Shown piece by piece: positions 60,054 through 64,000 of a stretch of 64,000 bases of DNA. Within the stretch, counting starts at the first letter, position 1. Each line of letters opens with the position of its first letter. This DNA is from Urechis unicinctus (lineage: Eukaryota; Annelida; Polychaeta; Xenopneusta; Urechidae), in contig CM067354.1 of NCBI GenBank assembly GCA_034190875.2, positions 39,152,634 through 39,216,633 on the forward strand, given 5' to 3'. The notes below the pieces were generated by a model that was not told where the DNA came from, did not search any database, and worked only from the letters and a program-made list of their open reading frames with translations. The position numbers and the translations under genes were made by a program.

Positions 60054-60701
60054 CTATGATTTTTTGGTGAGGTTAGCAACTGTTCGTACAAGTTCTAGCA
60101 TTGCACCCGTTTCTTCCCTTTCTATGTTGATTCGGTCTCTCTCCATAGCAAGTTTTTGTTCTCTCTCTTTTTTTTCTAATTCAAACCTAGCCTTTTTTAG
60201 TTCAAGCTCTCCCTTCTCTAACTCAAACTTGTCCTTTGCAATTGCTATCTCTTCTTGCTTCAGTTGAAACTCTTTCTCTTTATTTTCTGCAGAACTGTGA
60301 TTTTTTAGATGCAGGTAATTGAGCATTTCTTTGCGCATATCTGTGCTACTGAATTTCTTCCTTTTTAATTTTTCATTTTCTGGCGGCTCCACCTCCTCTG
60401 CAGTGGTATCTGTCTTTTCATCTGTCAGACAAAAGCGATTACTTGTATATTCTATTGCAATCAATAATAATGCACGGACAATGAAATGTTTAAAAACATT
60501 CCGCACCAGTCTTTGTCTCCTCTGTTTTATCCAAGGTCCCCATTGTATCCATGGCCAGTTTTCGAAGGTCAGTCCTGTGGGTGAGGGAAGCTTTCTTTTC
60601 TTTGACCATTCTTTGTCATTATAGAGATCAAGCCCCTCTTGAAGTAGCACCTCCCTCTCTGCATACTCTTCATCAGTGCCTGAACTGGAGGAATAGACCA
60701 T
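60054..60701 (-). CDS. Harbinger accessory protein, acidic and coiled-coil exon, copy B
   Basis: A 215-codon frame. Residues 1-30 are acidic and serine-rich (SSSSGTDEEYAEREVLL). Residues about 45-75 hold WPWIQWGPWIKQRRQRLVRN. After a serine/acid-rich segment, residues about 140-205 form a charged coiled coil rich in Lys and Glu, and the end is MLELVRTVANLTKKS. It lies downstream of the Myb/SANT exon at 60,796-61,071 on the same strand and converges with the transposase, as in other PIF/Harbinger elements. It is intact here. An antisense serine-rich frame at 60,064-60,267 is a shadow. Confidence 0.75.
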   Translation of the reverse strand: MVYSSSSGTDEEYAEREVLLQEGLDLYNDKEWSKKRKLPSPTGLTFENWPWIQWGPWIKQRRQRLVRNVFKHFIVRALLLIAIEYTSNRFCLTDEKTDTTAEEVEPPENEKLKRKKFSSTDMRKEMLNYLHLKNHSSAENKEKEFQLKQEEIAIAKDKFELEKGELELKKARFELEKKEREQKLAMERDRINIEREETGAMLELVRTVANLTKKS

Positions 60702-60795
60702 AACTAATTAAATCATGTTGTTTATTGTACCACAGTAAACAAGGATATCTTGCACAATGCTTGATGTAAGTATGTCAATGGTTTTTTTCGCTTAG

Positions 60796-61071
60796 TTAAA
60801 TGACTGGTAAATGACAGCTCAGAACAATTATGTTTAGATTAGTCTCGCCGATTAATTTTCTGTAGATCCTCCTTTTTTGGATGAGAAATGTGGTTCGTTC
60901 TCGAGCACTTCTCGCAGTGGAAGGACCACATTTGCTCACAGCCTTCAGAGCATCAGCAACCACAACCCACTTATTTGAGTGGAAAAATGGGTTATGGTTT
61001 ATTACCTCCTTCAAGAGGCATAAGTCAAGGGTAGCATTGAATTTAGTCCGTTTGGCTGATAACATTTGCAC
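60796..61071 (-). CDS. Myb/SANT-like DNA-binding exon of the Harbinger accessory protein, copy B
   Basis: The frame reads MLSAKRTKFNATLDLCLLKE, then NKWVVVADALKAVSK and SARERTTFLIQK, matching a Myb/SANT-like domain with its spaced aromatic residues. The last ~25 codons (after FLIQKRR) look non-coding. A one-base change in the A-run there (CAAAAAAGG) would give KEEDLQKINRRD instead, so the run may be a length error or a frameshift. The link to the next exon by splicing is plausible, but I found no clean donor. Confidence 0.7.
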   Translation of the reverse strand: MQMLSAKRTKFNATLDLCLLKEVINHNPFFHSNKWVVVADALKAVSKCGPSTARSARERTTFLIQKRRIYRKLIGETNLNIIVLSCHLPVI

Positions 61072-62174
61072 AAATAGATAGAAAGAAATAAAGGATGTTT
61101 TTTCTTGTATTTAAAAAATGTAATATGTCAGTTTAACAATCCTCCCGGGCACTACTACCAACCCCTCCCCACAGCTAATGCAACGTCCCATCTCCGGCTC
61201 CCACCTACATTATCGTCACACAAATAGGTATAAAAGTAGCGGTCGTACTTGAACGAGTAATATTCACACAAAAAGATAATGGAGATCCCCCAAATTTTGC
61301 AACGGCATTTTTTCGATGACAACCAAGAAATGTAGCAATAATATACTTACGTTTCCAGACAACGCCAAAAGATGAATTCTGCGTTGACAACGCGCCTTGT
61401 GAAACGCTAACTAATGACGTCATTAGGATTTTCCTAGCTATACGGCCGCGTTATGAGAGACCGCATGTTTTCGAAACCTCTCTAATACCCAACAGGAGAA
61501 CGCGAGGCAGAATGTGGATTCATCTGCTATACATCGGGTGACGCACACTTCAAACACACTTCCATCAAGGTCATGGTAGGAATCGACTCGTAGTGTTAGA
61601 ACCCTACATATGCGTACCATAAAATGGTAAGTATGCAAAGATGCTTTTTATAGACGAATAAAAAAAATCACTGTCAGGACACTTGCTGCTAGGAGCTAAG
61701 TCAGCCTTAGTCATCTGTTATTCAATATGTCAAACGCGTCATTCACTTTTGATATATGTGTATACAGTAGCAAATACCGGTTATGGCTTACAGTGAGCAT
61801 TTATAAAATGGCAGGGGTTGAACATTAAATCATGCTAACAATGGTAAATGTGTCTCGGTTCGGATTGTGCTATGCTTCTCTATGCAGGGTTGTTATGGAC
61901 AAGGAGCCGGTGTCAGGTACAAAAGGGTTTAGAGCGACGTAACTATCCCACTCCTGTTGTTATATTCCAGCTTATTTGACCATTAGCTCGACTGTTCCGC
62001 ACTAGTGGCTTAACAAAACAGTTTACCATGAAATCTGAAACAGAATATCAGGAATAAGACAAATAAATTACTGACATATACAGCCCCGTTTCCGTGTGGG
62101 TGTCCTATTCGTTGGGGGAATTATTTGTACATTTTAAAATCTGTTTTATCCTGGCCTCCGAGCTCACAGAGGTT

Positions 62175-62645
62175 GAATGGCGTACGTGAGGTGGGTGTCA
62201 CATATAAGTAGGGTGGCATACGGGAGCTGGGTGTGACACACAGGTAGGGTGGCATACGTCAGCTGGTAGTCACACACACATTGGGAAGCATAATTGTGCT
62301 GAGTGTCACACGCAGCATACGTGGTTGGGTGTCCGAAATGATATTCGAGGGAAACACCAGCTGGACGCCATGTGCGAGCTTGGGGTGATGCGTTAACTAT
62401 TTTGATACGTAACATGGGTGTTGTACGCAAGTTGCATGCCATACATGAGTTCGAGGTAGTGATCAGCTTGTGATAAGTGGCCTGGGTGTCATATAGGAGC
62501 TTGAAGTGGTGAGTAGGGTGTGATACGTGAAATGAGAGTGTTGCTACAGCTCAAGGTGTTGGGCAGGATGTGATAAGTGGGTGTCATGTTACACATGAGG
62601 TGGCAAGCAGCGTGCGATTAGTGAACTGTGTGTCATGCCCTTGCT
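62175..62645 (+). repeat. Minisatellite arrays at the tip of arm Q, copy B
   Basis: Same units as 34,725-35,195, nearly identical in number and sequence. The array has not changed length since the two copies separated, unlike the array in arm R. Confidence 0.85.
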
Positions 62646-62660
62646 GAATACTTGCTATAC

Positions 62661-64000
62661 ACGAGCTATCCTTGGCGTCACAAATGTGGTGGTAGAAGAA
62701 ATAAGATATCTCATCAAACACTTGATCTTCGTTATATTCATACGTGAATGTTATAATTCATCCGATGATAATTTAATCAAGTCAAGGTATGGCCAACCCA
62801 TAGGCATTTGCCATATGGCATAAGCAGAGTTTTTGTCGCTTAAAATAATCAATAATATGTAATAGCATGAATAACAACCAATGCTTACGTCTGTCTTCAT
62901 CAATTGTGCAAGCAAATATCATCATTGACCTGATGAGCCACATCTGTAATTTTATATCATGTTGACTGTAACTCTCAGATAGGGTTTTAATAAGTTTGAA
63001 CGAGATTATAACATTCAGGTTATCATAGACACTCTCCATAACTTCCGATGACTATATATATACAATGACAGAATAAGCAGATTAAGATTATTAACACCTA
63101 TTTTTCTAAATTGATAACGTTTTGCCTCATTAACTGGTGAAAAGTGTCAATGATGAACGCTGACATGGTGTTGCATATACCAGTGATGCATAGGCCATTA
63201 TGAAGCCTCCGTGGGCGAATGCTGACGCACGCTGTTTTGGAGCTTGCTCTAGTACGTTTATTAGCAACTTTATTAGCTGAATGCATGATTGGTCAATGCG
63301 TACATTTCCCAGACAAAGATTGCTTGAAAGACCCTGAACTTGGTTTACCCATCATTTGTATTCATATTGATATGCATTTGTAAGTGATTACTCACCGTAT
63401 ATGCGTCCAATATTTCTGTTAATGTTAACTCGTGATATCTATGGCGCTAGAGGAATTGCGGCTCGCTAATTGGTTAGCTAGTGTAATTCTTACTAAAAGT
63501 ATTGATAGAAATTTAATCAAGGAAGGGTGTTAATAATAAATTCCGTTGACCTCCAGCGACAGCAGTTTTAATATAAGTATTTTCTCATCTAGTTTAGTTG
63601 AAGCAGTATATATTTAATGCTAAGACTATCGACAAGTTAGCTGATACGAAATACAATCACAGTTTAGTACATGCAAGTGCACAGTGAAGCGGAGAATTGT
63701 ATCACTTGTTTGCAACTGCGCACTAAGACATGAGGCCACTGCGAAATTGATCCAACCGTGGTGTATATAATAGATCCTATAGAGGGTTAATTATAAACGG
63801 TCTGCTTTAGTTTGATTATTATTTCATAGCAAATGGGCCTCATTTTTACGCATGAAAATAAATAGCATTGGCATTTGTCTGATGCCTTAGGTGCTTTTAA
63901 CAAGGTTATATGATATCACCAGACCAAAACACTAGAGACTCAAAAATGAGACATTATATCTATATATTCGCTTGTATTAAGCCTTATTCGTTGTTGTATG
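62661..64000. other. Right end of copy B, no recognised gene
   Basis: It parallels 35,210-36,550. The possible exon of copy A at 35,699-35,930 is interrupted here by a TGA (near 63,202). No other feature is seen up to the window edge. Confidence 0.5.

Larger units (their letters stand above)
58661..61450. mobile_element. PIF/Harbinger transposon, copy B
   Basis: Same 11-bp inverted repeats (58,661-58,671 and 61,440-61,450) and the same TTA duplication (58,658-58,660 and 61,451-61,453) as copy A. Insertion therefore came before the A/B duplication or split. Length 2,790 bp. A 423-bp deletion removes the intron acceptor and the first two catalytic aspartates of the transposase. The accessory protein genes are better kept than in copy A. 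Confidence 0.95.
55840..62660 (+). mobile_element. Family X repeat arm Q, copy B
   Basis: Same order as arm Q of copy A but without the 3.1-kb transposon (empty site at 57,191-57,195). It carries the relic at 56,739-56,858, the Harbinger element at 58,661-61,450 and the minisatellite at 62,175-62,645. Confidence 0.75.
47028..64000 (+). repeat. Large direct duplication, copy B
   Basis: Counterpart of 16,519-36,550. It runs off the right edge. Compared with A it lacks the 3.1-kb transposon, about 380 bp near 54,871 (A 23,555-23,937) and 423 bp of the Harbinger element (A 31,510-31,932). It has about 135 bp extra near 52,155-52,290 and small extras elsewhere, for example near 53,475. Confidence 0.95.

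Overview
The window looks like nuclear DNA of an animal, probably an invertebrate. It is AT-rich and has almost no long open reading frames. It carries GT/AG-type introns inside transposon genes, microsatellites, minisatellites, and eukaryotic transposons: a Ty3/gypsy fossil, two copies of a PIF/Harbinger element and a solo-LTR candidate. I cannot name the species. I see no confirmed host gene and no RNA gene; the window is mostly a mosaic of decayed, repeatedly duplicated and inverted repeats.

Layout. 1-2.6 kb: no clear feature. 2.6-8.2 kb: a dispersed family I call Y, in two tandem copies, with short frame-conserved coding relics; an inverted copy lies at 42.7-45.5 kb. 9.7-12.3 kb: a broken gypsy-type retrotransposon (zinc knuckle, protease, partial RT, RNase H; no integrase or LTRs seen). 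12.6 kb: a TA microsatellite. 13.1-35.2 kb: a second family, X, in four arms of alternating orientation (S minus, P plus, R minus, Q plus), each ending in a ~50-bp minisatellite. Arm Q carries a 3.1-kb DNA transposon with a clean 5-bp target duplication and a 3.25-kb Harbinger element. 36.5-38.9 kb: unassigned. 39.0-41.5 kb: a TA-rich tract holding a repeated unique module. 41.5-46.9 kb: degenerate repeats and the inverted Y copy.

From 47.03 kb to the right edge the window repeats 16.52-36.55 kb in direct orientation (copies A and B). The copies are very similar but differ by substitutions and many indels. Copy B has the exact empty site of the 3.1-kb transposon. In the Harbinger element, copy A keeps the transposase catalytic core while copy B keeps the better accessory DNA-binding protein. 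The A/B pair may be a real segmental duplication or two haplotypes joined in the assembly.

The most interesting signals are the alternating inverted X array with satellite-tipped arms (resembling foldback elements), the unrecognised but frame-conserved peptides in X and Y, and the 3.1-kb transposon with palindrome-bearing termini. All comparisons were made by eye, so repeat boundaries are approximate unless a target duplication is stated.
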